Below the pieces are notes generated by a model. It did not search any database. It was given only the letters and a program-made list of their open reading frames with translations, and was not told where the DNA came from. From the IMG/VR virus record IMGVR_UViG_3300031578_004185, positions 1 through 64,000 of that record: a stretch of DNA of 64,000 nucleotides. The stretch is one strand, 5' to 3'. The translations under genes and the position numbers were made by a program. Below are positions 7,049 through 14,536 of the stretch, piece by piece (positions within the stretch are counted from its first letter, which is position 1; each line of letters opens with the position of its first letter). The stretch is from a virus.

Positions 7049-7228
7049 ATGAGAGCAGACGATATCCGAAGAATAAGGCTCAGTTTGAGTATGTCCCAGC
7101 AGCGATTCGCCGAGAGGCTGGGGGTCAGCATTACCACCGTGAACAGATGGGAGCGTGGTCGCTCTAACCCCTCTCCTCTTGCTCTGACACGGTTGCGAAG
7201 GATGCAGCGGAAGGTGGTGGTGGAATGA
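7049..7228 (+). CDS. XRE-type helix-turn-helix regulator, copy 2
   Basis: 59 residues beginning MRADDIRRIRLSLSMS. It contains QQRFAERLGVSITTVNRWER, a textbook XRE HTH, then RSNPSPLALTRLRRMQ. Related in layout to the HTH at 5394-5561. The different recognition helix (ITTVNRW versus VATVSRW) suggests related but not identical operators. Confidence 0.85.
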   Translation: MRADDIRRIRLSLSMSQQRFAERLGVSITTVNRWERGRSNPSPLALTRLRRMQRKVVVE

Positions 7229-7857
7229 CCAATCCTGTATCAATCAGCCCCAGTTCGTTCTCGGATTCCTTTCTGCTAAAGCGGTCTATGGAGTACGAGA
7301 TCCCCGCGGACACCGAGAGGCGTTCCAAGTTCTCGGTATCCGGTTTCCCCACAAAGTTACTTAACGCTGTCAACTATACTATTCCCAAGAGATTGGATGG
7401 CAAGTGGCGGAAGAGCATCGCCAACACGGAGCGGTTCCTGTTGAGCATCGGCATTCCTTTGCTGGACAAGGCGACCGAGAAGTGTTCTATCTTTAGAGAA
7501 CTGATGGCAGAGGCTGTTGACACGGATGATGACGTCAAGCAAAACTACCTCCGCTCAATGCGCTTCCTCTATTCGGTTGATGACATGCGGATTACCGGTG
7601 GGAGAGAGATAAACCAAGGGGGTACGCAAGTGCAGTGCCTTGAGAGGGATGTTCAAGCTGTGAAGGAAGTACAGGTGCGGTTGGGGATGACGGGAGTAAC
7701 GCAATCGGCACTGGTTGTCCTTTCTCTGGTATGGACACTGTCCACTGACAACGATAACCAGGTAGTGTCTATACCGATACAGAAGATATGCCATCGGGTG
7801 GTGACACAGTTCCGTGAGAAGGTAACCCTTTGGGAAGCGGAGTTGCGTCGCGGGTAG
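7225..7857 (+). CDS. 210-residue protein, unknown
   Basis: The start overlaps the HTH stop (ATGA), so the two are co-expressed. It is a mixed alpha-rich soluble protein with several basic patches and no recognised motif. It sits immediately before the origin-like non-coding region, so a replication or copy-control role is possible on position alone. Confidence 0.65.
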   Translation: MTNPVSISPSSFSDSFLLKRSMEYEIPADTERRSKFSVSGFPTKLLNAVNYTIPKRLDGKWRKSIANTERFLLSIGIPLLDKATEKCSIFRELMAEAVDTDDDVKQNYLRSMRFLYSVDDMRITGGREINQGGTQVQCLERDVQAVKEVQVRLGMTGVTQSALVVLSLVWTLSTDNDNQVVSIPIQKICHRVVTQFREKVTLWEAELRRG

Positions 7858-7876
7858 CAACAATGCTCTACTGCGC

Positions 7877-7953
7877 TAGTGCACTAATACACTATTACAC
7901 TAACACACTATTACACTACTATACTATTGCACTACTATACTATTGCACTATTA
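7877..7953. repeat. CACTA repeat cluster with tandem 16-mers
   Basis: Contains a 10-bp palindrome TAGTGCACTA (7877-7886), CACTATTACACTA twice (7890-7902, 7906-7918), and a perfect tandem 16-mer CACTACTATACTATTG (7914-7929, 7930-7945) followed by CACTATTA. AT-rich and non-coding. Origin or partition function is plausible. Confidence 0.7.
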
Positions 7954-7961
7954 AATAGTCT

Positions 7962-8029
7962 CGCGTGCGCGCGCGTACGCGCGTGGGGGTCCCGGGGAGG
8001 GGGTAAGGGGGTGTGGGGGGAAGGGGGGG
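7962..8029. other. Z-DNA-prone CG tract followed by G-quadruplex-prone G-runs
   Basis: 7962-7984 alternates purine and pyrimidine strictly and includes the 14-bp palindrome CGCGCGTACGCGCG (7970-7983). 7985-8029 holds six G-runs of 4-7 on the + strand. With the CACTA repeats it fills the 320-base gene-free gap 7858-8177. Candidate origin, pausing or termination element. Confidence 0.6.
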
Positions 8030-8097
8030 TTTTGTAGACTATTGGGAACACCGACCGATTATTTACCAACAACTCGAAAAATAATCCCTTTGCCCTA

Positions 8098-8126
8098 TTG
8101 ACAAACATAGAAATCTGTGGTAATAT
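8098..8126 (+). promoter_or_regulatory. Strong sigma70-type promoter
   Basis: TTGACA (8098-8103), 17 bases, TAATAT (8121-8126), close to consensus. It has a leader of about 45 bases with GGAGGT (8162-8167) before the GTG at 8178 and drives the 8-12.5 kb operon. Confidence 0.88.
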
Positions 8127-8177
8127 TATAGCGTTCATAGTTTGTGCGAAACTTTAATAGCGGAGGTCATAGTTTAG

Positions 8178-8528
8178 GTGGAATTGAATATCAGTCAAAG
8201 GCAAATGGCTTGGAATGCGATAAACCTAGCGAAGAGGGAGTTAGCCAAGGGGGACTACGATTCGGTCCGCTCCGCGAACTATATGCTCCGTGATCTGGAT
8301 GCCACGAGAGAAGCGGGCTTATCGGGTTTGGCTTGGGCGATACATAAAGGCACCGCCCATAAAAACGATGTTCTAGGACTGATAGAGTACCTTGAAGATT
8401 ATTTGCTGCTTTTGACTGATACCGAGAGAGAAACTGTAGGATATGCTTTTATCACGGAGTACAAAGAGGAGCTGAATGCCTTTCTGTTACGGCAGGTACG
8501 CAAGGTTAGGGAGCATTTTGGTGGGTAA
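8178..8528 (+). CDS. 116-residue soluble helical protein, unknown
   Basis: GTG start with GGAGGT ten bases upstream. Predicted mostly helical and charged, with a C-terminal basic end (LLRQVRKVREHF). No family recognised. First gene after the strongest promoter in this arm. Confidence 0.65.
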   Translation: MELNISQRQMAWNAINLAKRELAKGDYDSVRSANYMLRDLDATREAGLSGLAWAIHKGTAHKNDVLGLIEYLEDYLLLLTDTERETVGYAFITEYKEELNAFLLRQVRKVREHFGG

Positions 8529-8552
8529 AGTGACTGTTCTAGGAGGTTAAAA

Positions 8553-9035
8553 ATGCTGATAGATAAAGTAAAGGAGATACTGGGCGATCTGGAGTACACT
8601 GAGTACAATGAGTCAGGGAATAAGTTTATTGATGCTGCCCTTGATATAAAGCAAGTCAATGAAACTGCCAAACAAATCTGCCAGCTCTCTCCCAAATCCC
8701 CTGATAATCCAGAGGGGTACGAGGGTAGGTTGCTGACGGATGATGGGGAATTGAGGAGAAGGATTAGTAGGGTGCTACACAAGGCTATCAGGCAATTTGA
8801 AATTGAAGAATACCCCGAAGCATTCGACTTAAGTGTGCATATTGACCAAATCATAGCCAATACCCAAGCAAACTACAGGGAAAGGATAGAGGGGATACTG
8901 CAGATTTTCACAGATTGGGACAAATGGTCAGTTGAAGAAGGCGGTGAGAAGAAGTTCCAAAAGAAGTATGGCAGGGATACAGCCAGCATTTTAGACGTGG
9001 TAGAGCAAGCTCTCAAGGAGGAATTAAATGGATAA
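8553..9035 (+). CDS. 160-residue acidic helical protein, unknown
   Basis: AGGAGG site. Glu/Asp/Lys-rich and predicted alpha-helical. Eight-base overlap with the next gene. No motif recognised. Confidence 0.65.
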   Translation: MLIDKVKEILGDLEYTEYNESGNKFIDAALDIKQVNETAKQICQLSPKSPDNPEGYEGRLLTDDGELRRRISRVLHKAIRQFEIEEYPEAFDLSVHIDQIIANTQANYRERIEGILQIFTDWDKWSVEEGGEKKFQKKYGRDTASILDVVEQALKEELNG

Positions 9036-9339
9036 AGAAGCAGTAGAGAAGATAGCAAAGAGTATGTTTCAGTTGGTATTTTTGGTAGATGACAAAGAGA
9101 TTGAGCAGCGCTGGGAGCATCTCCAGTTAAGTGTTAAGAGGCAGTGGAGCGATAAAGCAGAGAACCTAATTGAAGTTTTTGAGGAATTCGGCTACCGCAA
9201 ACCAACTGAACCACCATTATTGAGTGATGAGGAGATAGATGAAGTTGCACGGGCAGAGAGTCGTCTTACTTGGCTACAATATGGGCGTGATATAGCCCAA
9301 GCCCAGTTCCAACTCTGTAAAAAGCACTATGAAGGATAA
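9028..9339 (+). CDS. 103-residue acidic protein, unknown
   Basis: Start MDKEAVEKIAKSMF after AAGGAGG. Helical and charged, with a conserved-looking LSDEEIDEVARAE segment. No family recognised. Translationally coupled with its upstream neighbour. Confidence 0.65.
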   Translation: MDKEAVEKIAKSMFQLVFLVDDKEIEQRWEHLQLSVKRQWSDKAENLIEVFEEFGYRKPTEPPLLSDEEIDEVARAESRLTWLQYGRDIAQAQFQLCKKHYEG

Positions 9340-9349
9340 GGAGGAAGAT

Positions 9350-9745
9350 ATGTTTAAGGAATTCAGTAAGAGAGTAAAGAAGGCTTTCTATCCCAAGAAA
9401 CCCCCGACAAACTGGATGGCTTATAGCCGGGTAGCTTTTACGTGGTTGGTAGTAGGGTTCTGTAGTGGGTTACTGCTGATAGTTATAGGGATAGTTCTTG
9501 TCGCAGAGGGTGGTGTTAAGCCAGTGGTCTGGTTCGTTGTTGGAGTTCTAGGTTTCATAACCCTCTACTGGGCTTGGATAGCTCTCGATGATGCAAAGAA
9601 GGACGGACTGTTTGCGTTGTTAGGTGGCAGAGCCCGGGAATTGTGGTTGAGGAGAAGTGAGAAGCTAGGCATAAAAGGATTACAAGAGGCTTTAGATAAT
9701 TTTAACAAGAAAGGAGATGGCAAAGGAGGTGATAGGTTGAAATAG
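9350..9745 (+). CDS. Two-pass membrane protein, unknown
   Basis: Start chosen at 9350 because AAGGAGG lies seven bases upstream; the ATG at 9329 has no site. 131 residues. Two hydrophobic segments, around VAFTWLVVGFCSGLLLIVIG and VVWFVVGVLGFITLYWAWIA, are flanked by basic N- and C-terminal tails. Function unknown. Confidence 0.7.
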   Translation: MFKEFSKRVKKAFYPKKPPTNWMAYSRVAFTWLVVGFCSGLLLIVIGIVLVAEGGVKPVVWFVVGVLGFITLYWAWIALDDAKKDGLFALLGGRARELWLRRSEKLGIKGLQEALDNFNKKGDGKGGDRLK

Positions 9746-9791
9746 TCTATTGGTATTTTAGGCAGACTTTAATAAACGAAAGGAGAAGAAA

Positions 9792-10442
9792 ATGAAAAGG
9801 AAACTGGCAATCGCTTTAATGTTGGCTCTAGCGGTATCACTCGTGTTTGGTTCTACTGTACTAGCATGGGACTACGAAGACCCACAAATCAACAAGAATG
9901 CCCAGATGGACAATGGCAAGACAAGAGGCTACTCTCTGGATGATATGAATGACAACGGGCAAGGAAATAGTCCTATATATCCCGATGAGGGCGATAATAT
10001 CTATGTTGATACCTATAGCCATAACGGAGACCTTGTGCACATATCCTTACTAACCAAAAATGGCAAGCGAGTAAGAAAGTATTCAACAGAAGAGATGGCT
10101 CTCGCTGACCCTGGGAATACAGGTGCTTGGAAAGCCTACGATGGCTGTATGTTCTACTTTGCCCTAGAGCCTATGGGTTGGAATACTCCGGATGAGAAAA
10201 CACTCTACTTTACAGTTGTCCTACCCGATGGTAAGCTAAAGGTAAAGCGTAAGGGCACAGTCCGGTACCAGGACATTGACTTCTCAGACGATAACTGGCG
10301 AGTGCAGATACCTGCTAGAGTCCAATTATGGGTTGGCGGAGTTGGCAACGGCGCTGCCGATAAACTTATCCTGAGTGAAGACGGGTCTATCTGGAACAGC
10401 CTAAAGGTTATTGGCGGTGAGATTACCATCACTAAAGTTTAA
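9792..10442 (+). CDS. Secreted 216-residue protein, unknown
   Basis: AAAGGAG site. A clear signal peptide (MKRKLAIALMLALAVSLVFG, cleavage probably after VLA) precedes an Asp/Gly/Tyr-rich exported region, probably beta-sheet, about 190 residues long. It could act at the host surface or on the virion. No family recognised. Confidence 0.7.
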   Translation: MKRKLAIALMLALAVSLVFGSTVLAWDYEDPQINKNAQMDNGKTRGYSLDDMNDNGQGNSPIYPDEGDNIYVDTYSHNGDLVHISLLTKNGKRVRKYSTEEMALADPGNTGAWKAYDGCMFYFALEPMGWNTPDEKTLYFTVVLPDGKLKVKRKGTVRYQDIDFSDDNWRVQIPARVQLWVGGVGNGAADKLILSEDGSIWNSLKVIGGEITITKV

Positions 10443-10496
10443 CCTCTTGACTCAGCCCATCAGCTTAGGTTGGTGGACTGGGATGAGGAGATTAAA

Positions 10497-10616
10497 ATGA
10501 TGGACATACTGACACCTATTGAGATGTTCCTAAGTGGCGTAGCTTGCGGGCTAATACTGGGAGTAATTGCCCGGTGGATAGGTAGCAAGGTGTTTAAGGA
10601 TAAAGAGGTCAAATGA
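10497..10616 (+). CDS. 39-residue single-pass membrane protein
   Basis: MMDILTPIEMFLSGVACG... with one hydrophobic helix and a basic tail RWIGSKVFKDKEVK. A GGATGAGGAG region precedes it. Overlaps the next gene (ATGA). Confidence 0.6.
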   Translation: MMDILTPIEMFLSGVACGLILGVIARWIGSKVFKDKEVK

Positions 10617-10846
10617 GCGTGAAGGGTTATTTGGTGATAGAGCCTAGATACCGGTTCATTATTACCTTCTTCCATTACGTAAGTAGGAAGTATCTCGGGG
10701 GTTTGCCAGCGAAGCCCTACATATTCGTAGAGGTAGAAGGGGAGACAGAAGGAGAATTAGAGGCTTGTTATCCTCAATCCCCAACGAGTAGGTCATACTG
10801 GTTAGGGGAAGGAAGAAAAGTTTGCTTGGAGGAGATACTGAGATGA
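10613..10846 (+). CDS. 77-residue protein, unknown
   Basis: ATGA overlap with the gene before and after. Basic N-terminal half, acidic C-terminal half (VEVEGETEGELEAC). No motif recognised. Confidence 0.6.
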   Translation: MSVKGYLVIEPRYRFIITFFHYVSRKYLGGLPAKPYIFVEVEGETEGELEACYPQSPTSRSYWLGEGRKVCLEEILR

Positions 10847-10947
10847 GAAGACTTGTAATGTTTTACTCCGCTCTGCTCTTGATAGTGGCAGGTGTGATGT
10901 GTGCTTGCTGGGATAGTGTAGTGAATTATAACTTTAGGGCATGGTGA
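10843..10947 (+). CDS. 34-residue membrane or lipoprotein-like peptide
   Basis: MRRLVMFYSALLLIVAGVMC reads as a signal anchor or lipoprotein signal ending near cysteines. Only about 14 residues follow. Such tiny membrane peptides sit beside lysis or envelope genes in phages, but there is no other support for a lysis role. Confidence 0.5.
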   Translation: MRRLVMFYSALLLIVAGVMCACWDSVVNYNFRAW

Positions 10948-11481
10948 ATGAAGAAGGATAGTATCGTAATGTTAGCTCTAGCTTGTTTAACAGTTGGTGT
11001 TGTATCAGGGCATTACTTAACACTAGCAGAGCCAGTAGAAATAGAGACACAGGTTCTAACCATTGCCCAAGTTGAGCGAGCGCCGGAGTATATTACTAAG
11101 GTTGAGTATGTACCCCAACCCTATGAAGTGATTAGAGAAGTTGAGGTAATAAAGGAAGTACCGGTAACACTGCGCAAGTTCGAGAATACAGAAGAGCTAT
11201 TGAGGTTTGTTAAGTGGCTCAAACTGAATGTTCCGTTCCAACCGTTCGGTGACCACCGATGTGGTCTGGATGCTGATTTAGTCCAACAACTAGCTTGGGC
11301 GCAGGGGTATAATGTTAATGTGGATATTACGGAGAATGGTAAACATCTAATCCTTAATGCTGTGATGGCGGACGGCGATGTTTACACCATGTACCCGCCG
11401 TACTACGGGATACACAAGGCGGGTTACATTAAGGGTTGGCACGAGTATAACGAGAACCTATGGCGGGAGATAGTAGGGTGA
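10948..11481 (+). CDS. Membrane-anchored protein with transglutaminase-like C-terminal domain (tentative)
   Basis: 177 residues: N-terminal signal anchor (residues 8-28), a Val/Glu/Pro-rich stalk with repeated EV.. motifs, then RCGLDADLVQQLAWAQGYNV and GKHLILNAVMADGDVYTMYP. The Cys, then His about 40 residues later, then an aromatic strand match the C-H-(D) order of transglutaminase-like proteases. The third catalytic residue is not clear. Starts immediately after the previous stop. Confidence 0.5.
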   Translation: MKKDSIVMLALACLTVGVVSGHYLTLAEPVEIETQVLTIAQVERAPEYITKVEYVPQPYEVIREVEVIKEVPVTLRKFENTEELLRFVKWLKLNVPFQPFGDHRCGLDADLVQQLAWAQGYNVNVDITENGKHLILNAVMADGDVYTMYPPYYGIHKAGYIKGWHEYNENLWREIVG

Positions 11482-11609
11482 GCGGAATAACGAATAAGCT
11501 TGACCACCCCTGCCGTGTTTGTGGTAGTAATTGTTGGTGGTTGCGGGATAATCGATGGGGTAGACCGGAGTGGCTTTGTTGTCGGTGCCCCCCTAAACCG
11601 CCTATGTAA
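11478..11609 (+). CDS. 43-residue zinc finger protein
   Basis: GTG start overlapping the previous stop (GTGA). HPCRVCGSNCWW and WLCCRCPPKP provide two Cys pairs around an Arg/Trp-rich loop, a layout found in small phage zinc-binding proteins and helicase-primase modules. Confidence 0.7.
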   Translation: MSGITNKLDHPCRVCGSNCWWLRDNRWGRPEWLCCRCPPKPPM

Positions 11610-11637
11610 ACGGTTCTCAATCAGTAATGGAGCTTAT

Positions 11638-11703
11638 ATGAACACGCAAAAGAAGGAAGATATGAATAAATGGTACCCAGAGATAACTAAGGAGATTGGG
11701 TAA
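11638..11703 (+). CDS. Possible 21-residue peptide
   Basis: MNTQKKEDMNKWYPEITKEIG, with a GGAG upstream, ending one base before the next ATG region. It may simply be a leader for the next gene. Low support. Confidence 0.25.
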   Translation: MNTQKKEDMNKWYPEITKEIG

Positions 11704-12093
11704 ATGCCGTTAGATTTTAAGCCGACCAAAGCATGGATTAGGGAACACAAAGTTAGACCCAAGGAGTGTATCCACCCTGACACTCCTTGCTACTGTGTGC
11801 TTGATCACTTTGACCATCGTGGTTGTGGGTTCTGTGTCGGTATAGCTCTCGCCCCAGAAGACGACTTGGACATGATTAGATTCTGTGATATAACTTATGA
11901 TACCGAGTCAGGAGAGACAGTCAGTACTAGTAGACAGTGGCATCCGAACGAAGCCCAACTGGTCAGCACCTACCTTTCAGTGGCCGTAATAAATGCTTGG
12001 GGTCTCTTGTCCGAATACAGGAAACAACTAGGAAAAATGGGCAGGCAGAGAACAAGAAAGATGCACAAAGGAAATAACGCAAAGGGAGACTAG
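11704..12093 (+). CDS. 129-residue Cys/His-rich protein, unknown
   Basis: AAGGAG site. The N-terminal half has ECIHPDTPCYCVLDHFDHRG and CGFC, enough Cys and His for one metal site. The C-terminal tail is basic. No family recognised. Confidence 0.6.
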   Translation: MPLDFKPTKAWIREHKVRPKECIHPDTPCYCVLDHFDHRGCGFCVGIALAPEDDLDMIRFCDITYDTESGETVSTSRQWHPNEAQLVSTYLSVAVINAWGLLSEYRKQLGKMGRQRTRKMHKGNNAKGD

Positions 12094-12152
12094 AGGAGTG
12101 AATTCCAATAAATGTCAAGCAGAGTATTCAGAGACAGGAAGGAGAACAGATA

Positions 12153-12332
12153 ATGAGCGAGGAACTGAGAAGGAAACTGGAACTGAGAAGGAAACTGGAA
12201 CTGAGAAGGAAACTGGAGACACTGTCCACCCAAGCCCTCTATAAGCGCAGGGCGTTGGAGTACCTGCTGTTGGTCGAGTATAGGACACGCGTCCTGCTGG
12301 GACACGCAAGCACACGGACCGGGTCTCGCTGA
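12153..12332 (+). CDS. 59-residue coiled-coil protein with triple hexapeptide
   Basis: AAGGAGA site. The 18-bp unit GAACTGAGAAGGAAACTG is repeated three times in frame, giving (ELRRKL)x3, a charged amphipathic helix, then a Leu/Arg-rich tail. The stop overlaps the next ATG. Confidence 0.65.
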   Translation: MSEELRRKLELRRKLELRRKLETLSTQALYKRRALEYLLLVEYRTRVLLGHASTRTGSR

Positions 12333-12553
12333 TGGCGACCGACTCGCACAGACGATCACTGGCGAAGGCACTGGTCTACAAATTGGTGAGCATCGCCCTG
12401 CTGGCTGGCCTGTCGTGGCTCTTCACCCGTGGCCTCGTGCAGATGTCACTGATAACTGTTACTTATGAGGTTATTGCGGTAATAGGTTACTATATCCACG
12501 AAAGGCTATGGGAGCGGATACGCTGGGGGAAGAAGTACCGACATTCGCCCTGA
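12332..12553 (+). CDS. DUF2061-like two-helix membrane protein
   Basis: 73 residues. SLAKALVYKLVSIALLAGLS and the ending YYIHERLWERIRWGKK are typical of DUF2061 membrane proteins. A second, diverged member occurs in the glycan cluster at 34714-34935 (YYVHERVWNIIEWNKK). Inner-membrane role unknown. Last gene before a strong terminator. Confidence 0.8.
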   Translation: MATDSHRRSLAKALVYKLVSIALLAGLSWLFTRGLVQMSLITVTYEVIAVIGYYIHERLWERIRWGKKYRHSP

Positions 12554-12605
12554 TATGCGATGGGAATGCATTCAAGTTGTAGGTCATATAGCGAGAAGTA
12601 CTAAC

Positions 12606-12638
12606 GGAGCGGTCTAACCCCCCGCTCTTTTTTTTTTT
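12606..12638 (+). terminator. Intrinsic terminator
   Basis: GAGCGG (12607-12612) pairs with CCGCTC (12622-12627) and is followed by a run of about twelve T. A classical Rho-independent terminator closing the 8-12.5 kb operon. Confidence 0.9.
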
Positions 12639-12659
12639 GCCAACTTTCCGCAGGGGTAC

Positions 12660-12689
12660 TTGACAAACCCACTATCCGTATGCTATGCT
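12660..12689 (+). promoter_or_regulatory. Sigma70-type promoter of the small-protein operon
   Basis: TTGACA (12660-12665), 18 bases, TATGCT (12684-12689). A leader with GGAGGT precedes the ATG at 12723. The -10 context (ATGCTATGCT) matches the promoter at 5359-5387. Confidence 0.85.
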
Positions 12690-12722
12690 TATTCTAATTA
12701 GATTTACTGGAGGTGTTCAGAG

Positions 12723-12992
12723 ATGGCAAGTTTCAGCCCGACCCGAATAAAAGTTGGTGATATAGTCAGTCTGGAAGAGAACAAGTTTGACCGACCGAGA
12801 CGTAAGGTCGGTTTTCGTGTTATTGAGAGGAAACCGAGAATGTACCGCCTCGCCAAGATGCCGGGTGTGAAGTATCGCTACTCTTGGGATTACAAGAATG
12901 GTTGGTGGACGGCGAAGGAGTTGTCCTCCCACTACGCTAGCATCTACCGGGGTGGGAAGAAACTCGGAGACATCGTGACGAAGTACTGGTAG
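12723..12992 (+). CDS. 89-residue basic protein, unknown
   Basis: MASFSPTRIKVGDIVSLEEN; GGAGGT lies ten bases upstream. The opening RIKVGDIVSLEENKFDRPRR looks like an SH3/KOW-type beta barrel strand pair. Basic and Tyr/Trp-rich. Probably nucleic-acid binding. Confidence 0.6.
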   Translation: MASFSPTRIKVGDIVSLEENKFDRPRRKVGFRVIERKPRMYRLAKMPGVKYRYSWDYKNGWWTAKELSSHYASIYRGGKKLGDIVTKYW

Positions 12993-13005
12993 GGAGGAAG
13001 TAACA

Positions 13006-13227
13006 ATGGCTAAGACCAAGAAGAAGTTACAGAGATTTCCGCTCCACGAGCGTAGACCATCTTGGGATCCCCGTAGCTACGAGTTCTTTACCACCGACGA
13101 CTACTGGAAGGCACAGCGTGGGGCTAATCTCAGGGTAGAGCAGGGAGCGAAACACATCTGGATTTACAAACGACCCGCTATATTTCATAGGGGGTCATCC
13201 TATCAAGTGTTTTATATGTGGAGGTAA
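13006..13227 (+). CDS. Small basic protein, probable tiny-paralogue family
   Basis: 73 residues, GGGAGG site. Basic start (MAKTKKKLQRFP), then SYEFFTTDDYWKAQRGANLR, then KHIWIYKRPAIF and SYQVFYMWR. The strand, helix, strand, strand layout fits the family. Confidence 0.6.
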   Translation: MAKTKKKLQRFPLHERRPSWDPRSYEFFTTDDYWKAQRGANLRVEQGAKHIWIYKRPAIFHRGSSYQVFYMWR

Positions 13228-13230
13228 ATA

Positions 13231-13443
13231 ATGGCAAGAAACTGGAGGAAAGACGGCATCCGTGGCTTTGATAAGATTATTCGTGAGAATGGTCGTATCT
13301 ACAAGCTGTGGACGACTAAAGACTCACGGAGCAAGGCTCTGAAAAGGGCAGACAAGGGCGACAAGGTGTATAAGGTGCAGAATACTCCGTACTACGCAAT
13401 ATACTCACCTTATTCGGGTGCTGAAAGACCTATTCAGAGGTAG
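13231..13443 (+). CDS. Tiny paralogue-family protein
   Basis: 70 residues, GGAGG site overlapping the previous stop. FDKIIRENGRIYKLWTTKDS, helix SRSKALKRADKGD, VYKVQNTPYYAIYSP. A clear member of the strand-helix-strand family. Confidence 0.7.
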   Translation: MARNWRKDGIRGFDKIIRENGRIYKLWTTKDSRSKALKRADKGDKVYKVQNTPYYAIYSPYSGAERPIQR

Positions 13444-13459
13444 ATGGAGGTAAATAACG

Positions 13460-13753
13460 ATGGCAAAGAATATACCGTGGAAGGTTATGGGGAGCGAGAC
13501 AGGGCGGAAAGACTGGCTAAGTGCTTATATCAAAGACCAAGAGCGGGTAGCCCGGTGGTTTATGGGGCAACTGGTAAAAGCTGGTGTGCCACGTTCGGCA
13601 CTCGGAACTACCGATTTCCATAGTTCTACTCCTCGTGTGTATATCACAATTCCTTACGGAAGACCGGGAGGTGGCAAGAGCAAAGGCTACCAGCGGTGGA
13701 ATCCGACAACGGTCAAGCAGGCTGTGAAGTTCTACAGGTCGGGAGGTAAATAA
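13460..13753 (+). CDS. 97-residue basic protein, unknown
   Basis: GGAGG site. Contains WLSAYIKDQERVARWFMGQL and a Gly/Arg-rich ITIPYGRPGGGKSKG. Not obviously a family member. The stop overlaps the next ATG (TAATG). Confidence 0.6.
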   Translation: MAKNIPWKVMGSETGRKDWLSAYIKDQERVARWFMGQLVKAGVPRSALGTTDFHSSTPRVYITIPYGRPGGGKSKGYQRWNPTTVKQAVKFYRSGGK

Positions 13754-13908
13754 TGGCTAAAAGCGTTAAATGTATACGATGTGGCAACGAGTGGACTCCG
13801 CTGGTCCGTCGAGGTAGACCCAAGCAGTGTCCGAGATGCCGGAACCGGAACTGGTGGAAGCCTTACGAGAGACCACCGAGGAAGAACTGGAACAGGGAGG
13901 GCAAGTAG
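13753..13908 (+). CDS. 51-residue zinc ribbon protein
   Basis: MAKSVKCIRCGNEWTPLVRR, then KQCPRCRNRNWW and a Pro/Arg-rich tail. CIRC and CPRC form a compact rubredoxin-like knuckle pair. Nucleic-acid binding is likely. Confidence 0.75.
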   Translation: MAKSVKCIRCGNEWTPLVRRGRPKQCPRCRNRNWWKPYERPPRKNWNREGK

Positions 13909-13911
13909 GAG

Positions 13912-14115
13912 ATGAGAACTTTAGCTAGTTTGAAACGGAAGCGGAAGTTTGACGGTAGGTGGTATGAACTTGACTATACCGCCGAGCGAGGACACTGGGA
14001 TGACTTCAACAAGCGGTTAGCACAAGTCAAGAAGCACGGGTGGAATTATCGAGTGGTCGTCAAGACTTATCCCCAGTTCGGCACTTACAAGGCACTCTAT
14101 GTGAGGGGGATATAG
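13912..14115 (+). CDS. Tiny paralogue-family protein
   Basis: 67 residues. RKFDGRWYELDYTAERG, helix DDFNKRLAQVKKHG, YRVVVKTYPQFGTYKALYVR. All four elements of the family are present. GGGAGG site lies near the preceding stop. Confidence 0.75.
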   Translation: MRTLASLKRKRKFDGRWYELDYTAERGHWDDFNKRLAQVKKHGWNYRVVVKTYPQFGTYKALYVRGI

Positions 14116-14117
14116 TC

Positions 14118-14336
14118 ATGGCAAAACGGAATGTGTTAACCAAAACCGAGGCAGTAGCTGCGCTCCGAAAAGGTAGGCTTAACTTGAGCCACGACTATCA
14201 CCAGTTATCGTCGTCCGATGTGGATAAGGTGTTGTTCGTAGCCAGTCTCTATGGCTACAGGAAACCGAAGAACGCATCCGGTTCTAAAGGTCGGATGTTC
14301 TGGCAGTTCATGCAGAGAGTGGCGAGGAGGAAATAG
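14118..14336 (+). CDS. 72-residue basic protein, unknown
   Basis: Start at MAKRNVLTKTEAV, with GAGGGGG upstream; longer in-frame starts would overlap the previous gene. Basic and helical, with KPKNASGSKGRMFWQFMQ near the end. No family recognised. Confidence 0.65.
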   Translation: MAKRNVLTKTEAVAALRKGRLNLSHDYHQLSSSDVDKVLFVASLYGYRKPKNASGSKGRMFWQFMQRVARRK

Positions 14337-14339
14337 ACA

Positions 14340-14510
14340 ATGGCTTTACTTTCCAACCGAAAGCACATCGTATACAACAAGCGGATAAACGGCAGGAGCT
14401 ATTCCCTCTGGGCAACCACAGACCACAAGAAGGAAGCCGAGTCTATTGCCGAAGATGAACGCAAGAAGGGCAATCTGGCTCGTGTGTTCAAGTTCAAGGG
14501 TGTCTACTAA
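14340..14510 (+). CDS. Tiny paralogue-family protein
   Basis: 56 residues, AGGAGG site. KHIVYNKRINGRSYSLWATT, helix DHKKEAESIAEDERKKG, NLARVFKFKGVY. A short but complete version of the family pattern; the aromatic last strand is truncated. Confidence 0.7.
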   Translation: MALLSNRKHIVYNKRINGRSYSLWATTDHKKEAESIAEDERKKGNLARVFKFKGVY

Positions 14511-14536
14511 GTCTATGTGAGCTGGAGGAAAAAGTA

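Noticed and set aside
10843-10947. Lysis cassette (holin/spanin) in the 9.3-11.5 kb region
   Set aside because: Several tiny membrane proteins are present, but no endolysin-like enzyme or recognisable holin/spanin pair was found nearby.
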